Below, piece by piece: positions 46,466 through 53,608 of a stretch of 64,000 bases of DNA. The notes beneath the pieces were generated by a model. The model searched no databases, was not told where the DNA came from, and was given only the letters and a program-made list of their open reading frames with translations. The stretch spans positions 62,001-126,000 of the forward strand of contig NZ_DS572691.1 in NCBI RefSeq assembly GCF_000154985.1. The letters run 5' to 3'. Made by a program: the position numbers and the translations under genes. The first letter of the stretch is position 1. Each line of letters starts with the position of its first letter. This DNA comes from Streptococcus infantarius subsp. infantarius ATCC BAA-102. Its GTDB lineage: Bacteria > Bacillota > Bacilli > Lactobacillales > Streptococcaceae.

Positions 46466-46507
46466 ATGTTGAAATTAAACTTAGGACGCTATAAAAATGG
46501 TGATTAG
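46466..46507 (+). CDS. RYKNGD peptide 2 (13 residues)
   Basis: Peptide MLKLNLGRYKNGD, ending directly after the shared motif. GGAGG at 46453-46457 is its own ribosome site. Confidence 0.62.
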   Translation: MLKLNLGRYKNGD

Positions 46508-46586
46508 TCACTTTGATTAGCCATAAAGATTTATACCTCAAATCTCAAAAAAATTTGTAACAAAAGAAACATCGGAGGAACGTCTT

Positions 46587-46628
46587 ATGTTGATGATGAA
46601 TGTAGGTTGTTACAAAAATGGAGACTAA
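46587..46628 (+). CDS. RYKNGD peptide 3 (13 residues, Cys variant)
   Basis: Peptide MLMMNVGCYKNGD: Arg of the motif is replaced by Cys (TGT versus CGT, one base). Its ribosome site GGAGG is preceded by ACAAAAGAAAC, the same leader seen before peptide 1, suggesting duplication of leader plus ORF. Confidence 0.58.
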   Translation: MLMMNVGCYKNGD

Positions 46629-46674
46629 CAACTAGTTGAATTTAGGTCAATGAAGGAGTGATGTCACATTTTAG

Positions 46675-46737
46675 ATGAAGATATTAATTGGAAGTGAACG
46701 ATTAGAAATAGCTGGTGCAAGAAATAATACCGGTTGA
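46675..46737 (+). CDS. Possible 20-residue peptide within the cluster
   Basis: MKILIGSERLEIAGARNNTG lacks the shared motif and a well-placed ribosome site (AAGGAG is about 16 bases away). Listed because it lies inside the peptide array; may be chance. Confidence 0.2.
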   Translation: MKILIGSERLEIAGARNNTG

Positions 46738-46818
46738 TCTTGTTGCTAGTAACAGTAGTAATCGAAAGGGCTTCTAATCATATTGCTTCCATGTTTGAAA
46801 AAAGCTTTTAATTTTTTA

Positions 46819-46932
46819 ATGAAAGTTGTGATAGATGTGAAAGCAATCAATGTAGGCCGTTACAAAAATGGAGACTCAAAAAAGATATGGCGACGAGTCA
46901 GTCGCCCTATCAAAAAAACAGAAAAAATTTGA
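46819..46932 (+). CDS. RYKNGD peptide 4 (up to 37 residues, extended)
   Basis: The frame from ATG 46819 gives MKVVIDVKAINVGRYKNGD followed by a strongly basic tail (SKKIWRRVSRPIKKTEKI). GTG 46837 would give the shorter form VKAINVGRYKNGD..., closer to its siblings. The ribosome site is weak for both. The tail contains a perfect DNA hairpin GGCGAC/GTCGCC. Confidence 0.48.
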   Translation: MKVVIDVKAINVGRYKNGDSKKIWRRVSRPIKKTEKI

Positions 46933-46978
46933 TTATTATCGTTGTTATGTGAGTATTTTCAATTAATGGAGGTATCTT

Positions 46979-47032
46979 ATGAACGTAGCAAGATATAAAA
47001 ATGGTGATACTTTAGCTAATTGCATAAAATAG
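46979..47032 (+). CDS. RYKNGD peptide 5 (17 residues)
   Basis: Peptide MNVARYKNGDTLANCIK with the ribosome site GGAGG in the context ATGGAGGTATCTTATG, nearly the same leader as peptide 2. Confidence 0.63.
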   Translation: MNVARYKNGDTLANCIK

Positions 47033-47034
47033 CT

Positions 47035-47055
47035 AAAGGAGTGATACCAATGTAA
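47035..47055 (+). promoter_or_regulatory. Ribosome site with start-stop codon pair
   Basis: AAAGGAG (47035-47041) is followed 8 bases on by ATG immediately followed by TAA (47050-47055). It could be a decayed peptide ORF or a ribosome-holding minimal ORF. A degenerate copy, AAGGAGTGATGTCACATTTTAG, lies at 46653-46674. Confidence 0.35.
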
Positions 47056-47093
47056 AAAAGTAGTGACAAAAAACTCATGGAGGTATATGTACA

Positions 47094-47150
47094 ATGCTGA
47101 AAATGAATTTAAATCGCTATAAAAACGGAGATAATAATCTAACAGACTAA
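47094..47150 (+). CDS. RYKNGD peptide 6 (18 residues)
   Basis: Peptide MLKMNLNRYKNGDNNLTD. The ribosome site is GGAGG at 47079-47083. The motif is encoded with AAC GGA GAT where peptide 1 has AAT GGT GAT, so the peptide is more conserved than the DNA. Last copy before the terminator. Confidence 0.63.
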   Translation: MLKMNLNRYKNGDNNLTD

Positions 47151-47197
47151 CTCCTTATGAGAATGGTATGTTAGATAACATACGAAAAAATTTTTTT

Positions 47198-47230
47198 GAA
47201 GCTGAGATAAAAATTCTCGGCTTCTTTTTT
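47198..47230 (+). terminator. Terminator of the RYKNGD transcript
   Basis: Stem GAAGCTGAGA/TCTCGGCTTC followed by T6. It separates the peptide cluster from the pilus-type genes, although read-through is possible. Confidence 0.82.
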
Positions 47231-47374
47231 ATGGCTTTAAAATTAAAGAATTGCCATTATCGAAAAATCAATGAAAAAACTTTAGAAAATCTACAGAAAA
47301 TCGTTGAGAGAAAAAAAGATTACAATAAAGTTAATAGAAAGCGCTTTATAATAAGTAGAAACGAGGCGATTTAT

Positions 47375-47644
47375 GTGGGAAAAGAAAAATTTCGAAGATT
47401 AAAACGTATCGAACTATATGAAATCATGCTAGCTCAGAGTAAAGAAATCGACCGATTAAGAGATGAATTGGCAAAAGCCAATGAAAAATTAGAAAATCAA
47501 GAGATAAAACTAGCCAACGCTAGTTCTATCGCAGAAGCTTCCCTTAGTTTGACGAATGTTTTTGAAGAAAGCCAAAAAGCAGCAGACTTGTATCTTAAGA
47601 ATGTCAAACAAATGAATGGAGAAGCGGAGTATGAAAAAGGATAA
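47375..47644 (+). CDS. Small coiled-coil protein of pilus-type clusters
   Basis: About 89 residues from GTG 47375 (GKEKFRRLKRIELYEIMLAQSKEIDRLRDEL, then ASSIAEASLSLTNVFEESQKAADLYL). Small proteins of this type, often annotated only as DNA repair protein, sit next to signal peptidases and Cna_B-type surface proteins in Firmicutes. The frame is open from 47168, but the upstream part crosses the terminator and looks non-coding. The 3' end overlaps lepB. Confidence 0.6.
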   Translation: MGKEKFRRLKRIELYEIMLAQSKEIDRLRDELAKANEKLENQEIKLANASSIAEASLSLTNVFEESQKAADLYLKNVKQMNGEAEYEKG

Positions 47645-48215
47645 CGAAATTACTCTTCCCACAACCAGTGAGATTGAAGAGTTATATAAAAAAGCGAAAT
47701 ACCATAAACTTTTTACCGAGAAGATAAGAAGCACGGTTTTTATGTTAATTGTAGTAGCCGCCTTTGCGATTTTGGTAGCTATGCTTTACCTTCCAACCCT
47801 CAGGATCTATGGGAAATCCATGAAGGGGATGCTAGATAGTGGAGATGTGGTCTTGACAGTTAAAAGTAATCACTTTAGGACAGGAGACATCGTCGCTTTT
47901 TATTACAACAACAATATTTTGGTAAAACGAGTTATTGCAGAATCGGGTGATTGGGTTAACATCACCAAGGATGGAACGGTTTATGTCAATAGCAAAAAAA
48001 TAAAAGAACCTTATATCGAACACAAATCTTATGGTGAGACAAACATTAAGTTTCCTTACCAAGTTCCAGAAAACCGTATTTTCGTTTTGGGAGAAAACCG
48101 TAGCGTTTCGATTGATTCACGAAATACTTCTGTTGGTACAGTTTCTTATGAACAATTAGTTGGTAAACTAATTTTTAGAATCTGGCCTTTATCAGATATT
48201 GGTACTCTAAATTAA
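47631..48215 (+). CDS. Signal peptidase I of the pilus-type cluster
   Basis: A 194-residue second signal peptidase I. Membrane anchor about 35-55, catalytic Ser63 in YGKSMKGML, catalytic Lys99 in LVKRVIAESGD, box E LGENRSVSIDSRN. Pilus islands of streptococci often carry such a dedicated peptidase (SipA type). Overlaps the coiled-coil gene by 14 bases; GGAG upstream. Confidence 0.88.
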   Translation: MKKDNEITLPTTSEIEELYKKAKYHKLFTEKIRSTVFMLIVVAAFAILVAMLYLPTLRIYGKSMKGMLDSGDVVLTVKSNHFRTGDIVAFYYNNNILVKRVIAESGDWVNITKDGTVYVNSKKIKEPYIEHKSYGETNIKFPYQVPENRIFVLGENRSVSIDSRNTSVGTVSYEQLVGKLIFRIWPLSDIGTLN

Positions 48216-48273
48216 AAGTAATTGTCGACATATTTTCACTGATGTTTTAGGAGGGAAGGAGAGTGAAAAATCG

Positions 48274-49167
48274 ATGAGAAATTTTTTTAGACGAAAAGAT
48301 TTAATCAAGAATCATAAAAAACTCGCTACTTTCCTTGCCGTTATAGTAGCTCTGGTGACAGCTTATCTTTTGATTTTACCAGCTATCACTCTTGATAATA
48401 AGACTGCTTTGCAAGATCCTGGTATAGAAGTTGAACAAAGTAGTCAGTCGCCGCCATCACTACCGGCACCACAGGATAATCAGTTAGGATCTGCAACAGA
48501 AAGTTCCTCAGTTGATACGTCAAATAGCGGTGCTACACAAGCAGCAAGTGATGAGCCTGATTTGATCACACAAGCGACAACCTTGACAGCACAAAATCAA
48601 GATTACACGATTAAAGCTGATGTTGATGAAAAGGCACAGTTGCCTAAGGATACGACATTGACCGTCAAGGAAATCAAAAATGACGATGCTGCTTATCAAG
48701 CGAATTATGAAAAAGTACAAAATTCTCTAGTAGGAAAGAACATCGAAAGTGTTCTTCTCTACGATATTTCTTTTGAATCAAATGGTCAAAAGGTTGAACC
48801 AAAAGCTGACGTTAAGGTGACAATCACACCGAAAGAAGCTGTGAATGCCAAAGATAACTTTGATGTTTTGCATTTTCCTGATGATGGTTCACAAGAAAAT
48901 ATTTCGCAAAAAGATGTCAAAGAAATCGATCATAAGATTACATCAGTTTCTTTTGATAATAGTCAATTTTCAGCTTATGCCTTGGTAACATCAAGCAATC
49001 CTTCTGAGTCAAAAGCAAATCTTAATAAAGTTGGTGGTCCGAGATCAACAACTACTCATAATGTGACCTTCAAGTACACTGATAATGCAGGTGTTGAACA
49101 TGAAATGGCAACCGCACAAATTGTCGATGGAGGAATAATTTCAGTCTTCCCAATCAAGATTATCTGA
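48274..49167 (+). pseudogene. N-terminal fragment of a pilus/surface adhesin
   Basis: 297 codons. The signal region has a long basic start and membrane stretch LATFLAVIVALVTAYLLILPAITL, the LPAITLD junction being typical of streptococcal pilus adhesins; a Ser/Pro-rich linker follows. Then comes a domain with VDEKAQLPKDTTLTVKEI, QNSLVGKNIESVLLYDISF and NSQFSAYALV. After ...HEMATAQIVDGG the sequence breaks into sortase DNA and stops within nine codons. No LPxTG anchor remains. Confidence 0.75.
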
Positions 49168-49493
49168 CTTTAGTGACATGTACACCTTACGGGATAAATA
49201 CCCAACGTCTACTGGTACGCGGGCACCGCATTCCAAATGCTGATGGTGAAGCTAAGACCACTTCCGATGCCATGCAGCTCAATGCGTTATATATTGCACC
49301 GTTTATCGGTATTCCAATCTGCCTTGTTATTGTTATCTATATCTTTGTTACAACAAGTAGCAGGTACCTCAAACGTCATGGTGACCGAGTTGGTAAATAC
49401 CTCAGTCAAAAGGGACTTAAACGACCACAAATGAACTCTAAAAACTACCAAGAAACGATTAATCAATTAAAAATAATTTTTAAGGATGATTAA
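49145..49493 (+). pseudogene. C-terminal fragment of a class C (pilus) sortase
   Basis: In frame from about 49150: PNQDYLTLVTCTPYGINTQRLLVRGHRIP carries the catalytic Cys (TLVTC) and Arg (LLVRG) of sortase C. A C-terminal membrane helix (IAPFIGIPICLVIVIYIFV) and a basic tail follow. The catalytic His, lid and N-terminal helix are missing. A deletion joins it to the adhesin around 49140-49152, removing the pilin genes in between. Confidence 0.8.
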
Positions 49494-49502
49494 AAAAGAA
49501 TT

Positions 49503-49531
49503 GAAGATGAGCGATAAGCTCATCTTTTTTT
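49503..49531 (+). terminator. Terminator after the sortase remnant
   Basis: Stem AAGATGAGC/GCTCATCTT with T7. Confidence 0.9.
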
Positions 49532-49666
49532 GTTACGCTTTCACAAAGTTTTTGTTAAGTCAATTTGAAGTTTATATTAAAAGTTAAATACAAGACTTAA
49601 TTTTGCAACAATTCATAAAATTTATGCTATAATTGGAGTTATACTAGCGAAAAGCGAGGTAAGAAT

Positions 49667-49831
49667 ATGTGGGTTGTTAGGAAGATGTACTGGCGCAGTG
49701 GTCAGCAGTTCGTTCAAGCACAAAAGATTTTTGAAAGTCGTGAAGAAGCAAATGCTTTTAGAAAAGAATTAGATTTTGCAACGGAGATTTATGAGACAAA
49801 CTTAGCCGTTTCTAATAAAGGCGATTTTTAA
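49667..49831 (+). CDS. Small 54-residue protein
   Basis: MWVVRKMYWRSGQQFVQAQ, then IFESREEANAFRKELDFATEIYETN. GCGAGG upstream is a fair ribosome site and a promoter-like TATAAT-type element precedes. The pattern (aromatic N-terminus, SREEA helix) looks like a compact alpha/beta protein; I know no function. It lies between the pilus scar and rpsF. Confidence 0.6.
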   Translation: MWVVRKMYWRSGQQFVQAQKIFESREEANAFRKELDFATEIYETNLAVSNKGDF

Positions 49832-49835
49832 GCAA

Positions 49836-49862
49836 AGAAGCAGAGCACACCTGCTTTTTTGT
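49836..49862 (+). terminator. Terminator of the 54-residue gene
   Basis: Stem AAGCAG/CTGCTT with T6. Confidence 0.8.
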
Positions 49863-49974
49863 TTTGGGGATTTTTGGGAAAATAAAATGGTAAAAAATTT
49901 AGGATAAAAACACTTTCTTTTCCGCATATCTCTTGCGCAATTTCTGAAGCTATAGTATAATGGTTTATTGTGAG

Positions 49975-50030
49975 TATACCTCACTTACTCGTGATTTCGG
50001 TCACGGGTCATTAGACCAAAAGGAGGAAAA
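49975..50030 (+). promoter_or_regulatory. rpsF leader with hairpin, possible S6:S18 autoregulatory site
   Basis: Hairpin CGTGA/TCACG around TTTCGG, with GGGTCATTAGACC beyond. Leaders of rpsF operons carry an S6:S18-binding RNA in many bacteria; identity here is inferred from position. Confidence 0.4.
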
Positions 50031-50036
50031 ATATCA

Positions 50037-50327
50037 ATGGCTAAATACGAAATTCTTTACATTATTCGTCCAAACATTGAAGAAGAAGCTAAAAACGCTT
50101 TGGTAGCACGCTTTGACTCTATCTTGACTGACAACGGTGCAACTGTTGTTGAATCAAAAGACTGGGAAAAACGTCGTCTTGCATACGAAATCAAAGATTT
50201 CCGCGAAGGACTTTACCACGTTGTTAACGTTGAAGCAGAAGATGCTGTAGCTCTTAACGAGTTCGACCGTCTTTCAAAAATCAACGGTGACATTCTTCGT
50301 CACATGATCGTTAAACTTGACGCGTAA
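50037..50327 (+). CDS. rpsF: 30S ribosomal protein S6
   Basis: 96 residues, [20 protein letters not shown] at the start and [10 protein letters not shown] at the end: bS6, which binds 16S rRNA together with S18. AGGAGG upstream. First of rpsF-ssb-rpsR. Confidence 0.97.
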   Translation: MAKYEILYIIRPNIEEEAKNALVARFDSILTDNGATVVESKDWEKRRLAYEIKDFREGLYHVVNVEAEDAVALNEFDRLSKINGDILRHMIVKLDA

Positions 50328-50338
50328 GAAGGTATTTT

Positions 50339-50845
50339 ATGATTAATAATGTAGTACTTGTCGGTCGCATGACCCGCGATGCAGAACTCCGTTACACACC
50401 ATCTAATCAAGCAGTTGCGACATTTACACTTGCTGTAAACCGTAACTTCAAGAATCAAAATGGTGAACGCGAAGCAGATTTTATTAACTGTGTTATTTGG
50501 CGTCAGCAAGCTGAAAACTTGGCTAACTGGGCTAAAAAAGGTACATTGGTTGGTGTTACTGGTCGTATTCAGACTCGTAACTATGAAAACCAACAAGGCC
50601 AACGTGTTTACATAACTGAGGTCGTTGCAGATAATTTCCAAATCTTGGAAAGTCGTGCTACACGTGAAGGTCAATCAAGTGGTTCTTACAACGGTGGATT
50701 TAACAACAATTCATCATTGGATGGATCTTCTAATGGTGGTTTCTCATCACAATCTTCACAACAAACACCTAACTTCGGTCGTGACGAAAGCCCATTTGGT
50801 AATTCAAACCCAATGGATATTTCAGATGACGATCTTCCATTCTAA
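50339..50845 (+). CDS. ssb: Single-stranded DNA-binding protein
   Basis: 168 residues: N-terminal OB fold ([20 protein letters not shown], to about 105), a Gly/Ser/Asn-rich linker, and the acidic tip DISDDDLPF that recruits repair partners. Housekeeping SSB, judging by position between rpsF and rpsR. Confidence 0.96.
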   Translation: MINNVVLVGRMTRDAELRYTPSNQAVATFTLAVNRNFKNQNGEREADFINCVIWRQQAENLANWAKKGTLVGVTGRIQTRNYENQQGQRVYITEVVADNFQILESRATREGQSSGSYNGGFNNNSSLDGSSNGGFSSQSSQQTPNFGRDESPFGNSNPMDISDDDLPF

Positions 50846-50905
50846 TGGATATGGACACCTCAAGTGTTAAACTTGAAACAACAATAATATAAAGGAGAAT
50901 AAAAC

Positions 50906-51145
50906 ATGGCTCAACAACGTCGTGGCGGATTCAAACGCCGTAAAAAAGTTGATTACATCGCAGCTAACAAAATTGAATATGTTGATTACAAAGATACTGA
51001 GCTTCTTAGCCGTTTCGTTTCAGAACGTGGTAAAATTCTTCCACGTCGCGTAACTGGAACTTCAGCTAAAAACCAACGTAAAGTAACAACAGCTATCAAA
51101 CGCGCTCGCGTTATGGCTCTTATGCCATTCGTAAACGAAGACTAA
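50906..51145 (+). CDS. rpsR: 30S ribosomal protein S18
   Basis: 79 residues, [20 protein letters not shown] and [13 protein letters not shown]: bS18, partner of S6 in the small subunit platform. AAAGGAG precedes the start. Confidence 0.97.
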   Translation: MAQQRRGGFKRRKKVDYIAANKIEYVDYKDTELLSRFVSERGKILPRRVTGTSAKNQRKVTTAIKRARVMALMPFVNED

Positions 51146-51162
51146 TTCGTTGCGGTGAACAG

Positions 51163-51193
51163 AAAAAACGACTTCGAAAGAGGTCGTTTTTTT
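51163..51193 (+). terminator. Terminator of the rpsF operon
   Basis: Stem AAAACGACTTC/GAGGTCGTTTT with T-run. Confidence 0.9.
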
Positions 51194-51291
51194 GTGTGGA
51201 AAAATTTTTTTGAGTTTACAAGTTGAAATTATTGTTTTATAATAATTTCAAGAATATGATTGTTGTAAAACAATAATTTAGAGGGAGACTT

Positions 51292-51816
51292 ATGAAAGAG
51301 ATTGCTTTAAAAGTTGGAAGAGAAGTTGTTAAGATAATATGCTATTTATCGATTGTAGGTATGATTTTGATGGGATTTGGTATCTTTGCAGTGTTTTTTG
51401 CTGGGCAAAATCATGGTGGCCTATTTACTTTGGATTATGGTTATCAAAGAGTTCAGGTCTCTGTTTGGATTCCGATTGTTGTCTTAATAATGGCTATGAT
51501 TATTTTTTATCTTCTATTTAGGATAATGCGAGCTTTGGATAAGTTGTTGATAAATTTTCAAGATGAAGAGTATTTTTGCTCCGAAAACATCAATTTGCTT
51601 TCTAAAGTTCTTCTTTATCAGATTTTATTCACAGGAATTCAATTGCTTGTTAATATCTTGCTTAATTTTTCTAAAATAGCAGATACAAGTAGCTTATTTG
51701 ATTTATCTTTTAAAGATTATCTTGTGAATATTGTTTTTATCATTATCAATGATATTGCTATTGTTGTGCTAAAACGTGGTTATGAATTGCAAAAAGATCA
51801 CGATGAGATTATTTGA
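51292..51816 (+). CDS. DUF2975-family membrane protein
   Basis: 174 residues with four membrane helices (about 15-37, 62-85, 98-125 and 140-165), of the DUF2975 family. It is followed after one base by a small Cro/CI-type HTH gene, the usual pairing in Firmicutes. GAGGGAGAC precedes ATG. Role unknown; the pair may form a membrane-controlled regulator. Confidence 0.75.
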   Translation: MKEIALKVGREVVKIICYLSIVGMILMGFGIFAVFFAGQNHGGLFTLDYGYQRVQVSVWIPIVVLIMAMIIFYLLFRIMRALDKLLINFQDEEYFCSENINLLSKVLLYQILFTGIQLLVNILLNFSKIADTSSLFDLSFKDYLVNIVFIIINDIAIVVLKRGYELQKDHDEII

Positions 51817-51817
51817 T

Positions 51818-52042
51818 ATGGAAGAAATAAAAGTACATTTAGATAAGGTGTTAAAATCAAGAAATATCACCTCTAAGGAGCTGGCTGAGAAAATAGGAAT
51901 CACTGAGGCAAATTTGTCTATTCTGAAGACTGGAAAGGCAAAAGGGGTCAGGTTTAATACCTTGATGAGTATTTGTAGAGAGTTGAATTGTCAGCCGGGA
52001 GATATTTTAGAATATAGGAGAGATTATGGTGAAAGTAATTGA
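51818..52042 (+). CDS. Cro/CI-type HTH regulator (YozG-like)
   Basis: 74 residues: KVHLDKVLKSRNITSKELAEKIGITEANLSILKTGKAKGVRFNTL is a complete helix-turn-helix, ending GDILEY. Partner of the DUF2975 gene. Confidence 0.8.
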   Translation: MEEIKVHLDKVLKSRNITSKELAEKIGITEANLSILKTGKAKGVRFNTLMSICRELNCQPGDILEYRRDYGESN

Positions 52043-52476
52043 GGGTTTGGGAGTGACTTTATTATTTGGACTGTTATCGGGTTGTGGCATTATCTCAGAA
52101 GCTACTTATGATACCGCTCCGCTGGTGCCATTAAAAACTGAAAGTAGTCAAGCTTATCAAAGTGAAGAATAACTAAATGTTAAAAATATTTTGGTGGTAA
52201 ATAAAGACGAGGTTTTACCTTTAGAGAATCACTTTTCTGGGACAGTATATATCATGTTTACAAAAGAAGATCTGAAAAAAGGTCTGAAGACTGATTTTTT
52301 ACTGAATGACAAATCATTAACAGATGTTAAAGAAGACAGTCAGGATGATTTCAATATTCGTTACCACAAGAAAACATATTTCTCAGACTAAAAAAATTAC
52401 GATTGAAAATCTTGATCAGATTAAAATGACCTCAACTTGGTCAGATGACGTTGTTTTGAGTTTGCGTTCTAAGTAA
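52026..52476 (+). pseudogene. Small lipoprotein gene with a stop codon and a frameshift
   Basis: ATG 52026 overlaps the HTH gene. The product starts with a signal peptide and lipobox LLSGCG, then stops at TAA (52170-52172) after 48 residues. The same frame continues NVKNILVVNKDEVLPLENHFSGTVY to 52391. After a slip near 52370 the tail ISQTKKITIENLDQIKMTSTWSDDVVLSLRSK completes at 52476. Restored length about 149 residues. A 48-residue lipopeptide could still be made. Confidence 0.6.
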
Positions 52477-52477
52477 A

Positions 52478-52518
52478 AAATAACCTCACTAAACCTTATG
52501 CTTAGTGAGGTTATTTTT
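52478..52518. terminator. Bidirectional terminator
   Basis: Stem AATAACCTCACTAA/TTAGTGAGGTTATT. Confidence 0.9.
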
Positions 52519-53173
52519 ATTGTTGTGGTGTCATTGCGTTTAGGATATTGTATTTCTTTTGTAGGAAATAACGTCCGACAAGTGACACAGCACCGATGAT
52601 TAACATGACGATTGGTGGTAATTGTGGGTTAAGAACGGCTGGTAAGAATGCAGTTGCTGTGTATAGGAGAACCCAACCAAGCATTGCTAAACCAAGTACA
52701 AGGAAAGTTTTTTTCCAACCTGGTCGTTCGCTCTTAGGTTTACCAGCGAAGCGATAGATGAAGTGGTAAGTTGCGTACATAGCAGCACCCCCACCAAAAC
52801 CAAGGGCAAGAAGTGAGAAAAGTCCAGAGCTAGTTGCTGCTGAATTAAAGAACCCCATAAGGGCGTTAAGTAGAGCAACGATTCCGATGAAAAGAAGTGA
52901 TGTATCTAACCACATTAACCAAGGGTTATCATTTTTCTTTTCTTGGTTTGCTTTAGCATCAGAAGCTTTTTCAGTGAAAGAAGCAGCCCAAACCGTTGGT
53001 GCACCAAGAAGGGCACGAGCAGTTAAGCCTTTTTTCTGATTTTCAATGATTGTTGGTAAAACTTCTTCCAAAATTGCTTGGATTTCTTCGTCAGATTTAC
53101 CATCTTCAATCAATTGATTAGTAGCAATGTGAATAAATTCTTGGTTCTTTTTAGTAAGATTAGTTAAATCCAT
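52517..53173 (-). CDS. DUF1129-family membrane protein
   Basis: 218 residues: soluble helical N-terminus (LTKKNQEFIHIATNQLIEDGKSDEEI), then about five membrane helices. Matches the streptococcal DUF1129 group. GGAGAAT precedes ATG. It lies downstream of corA and of the repeat block on the same strand. Role unknown. Confidence 0.78.
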   Translation of the reverse strand: MDLTNLTKKNQEFIHIATNQLIEDGKSDEEIQAILEEVLPTIIENQKKGLTARALLGAPTVWAASFTEKASDAKANQEKKNDNPWLMWLDTSLLFIGIVALLNALMGFFNSAATSSGLFSLLALGFGGGAAMYATYHFIYRFAGKPKSERPGWKKTFLVLGLAMLGWVLLYTATAFLPAVLNPQLPPIVMLIIGAVSLVGRYFLQKKYNILNAMTPQQ

Positions 53174-53218
53174 AAATATTCTCCTGTATAAGGTCTTATA
53201 AGATAAAGCCAGTTATTA

Positions 53219-53253
53219 GTTAGAGAAAACAAAACCTTTGGTTTTTCTAACTA
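53219..53253. repeat. Isolated hairpin beside the repeat block
   Basis: GTTAGAGAAAAC pairs with GTTTTTCTAAC across about 10 bases (53219-53253). It lies in the leader of the DUF1129 gene and may be part of the structured region or an attenuator. Confidence 0.5.
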
Positions 53254-53287
53254 ATAAATGCCTAAAATTTCATTTTCAATAAAGTCA

Positions 53288-53605
53288 CAACGAGAGAGAA
53301 ACGATTCGATAATAATCGCTTTTCAAACTAGTCAGAGAGTTAGGAAAGCTCCAACAAAATTACGACATGAGTAAAGCAATTCGATAATAATTGCTTTACA
53401 AATAGTGAGCTGCCTAGGAAGAATCCTGATAGATTCTTCCGTATTTCTGTTAGCGACTTTAGTTGCGTAAGTAGGTGATGGTTGTTAAGACGAGAGAAGA
53501 GTGATTCGATATTAATCACTTTTCGAGCTAGTAAGTGGTTTAGGTTGTCTCAAAATAGAGACAATCGTATTTTTACTAGTAACTTTAGTTACAGTAAAAA
53601 TTAAT
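53288..53605. repeat. Tandem structured repeat, ~126-base unit, 2.5-3 copies
   Basis: Three copies of hairpin A (53296-53324, 53371-53399, 53496-53524) share the loop CGATAAT/CGATATT, while their 11-base stems differ with compensating changes: GTAAAGCAATT/AATTGCTTTAC versus GAAGAGTGATT/AATCACTTTTC. Hairpin B (GGAAGAATC/GATTCTTCC at 53417-53440; TTGTCTC/GAGACAA at 53545-53564) and hairpin C (GCGACTTTAGTTGC at 53453; GTAACTTTAGTTAC at 53579) repeat at 126-128 bases. Copy 1 lacks clear B and C. No coding frame. Confidence 0.8.
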
Positions 53606-53608
53606 CAA

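Noticed and set aside
46206-47170. CRISPR-like array
   Set aside because: The repeats are coding motifs of 18-25 bases with irregular spacing and synonymous differences, and no cas genes are present.
53288-53605. Pneumococcal BOX element
   Set aside because: The sequence does not match boxA, boxB or boxC as I know them; the unit length and loops differ.
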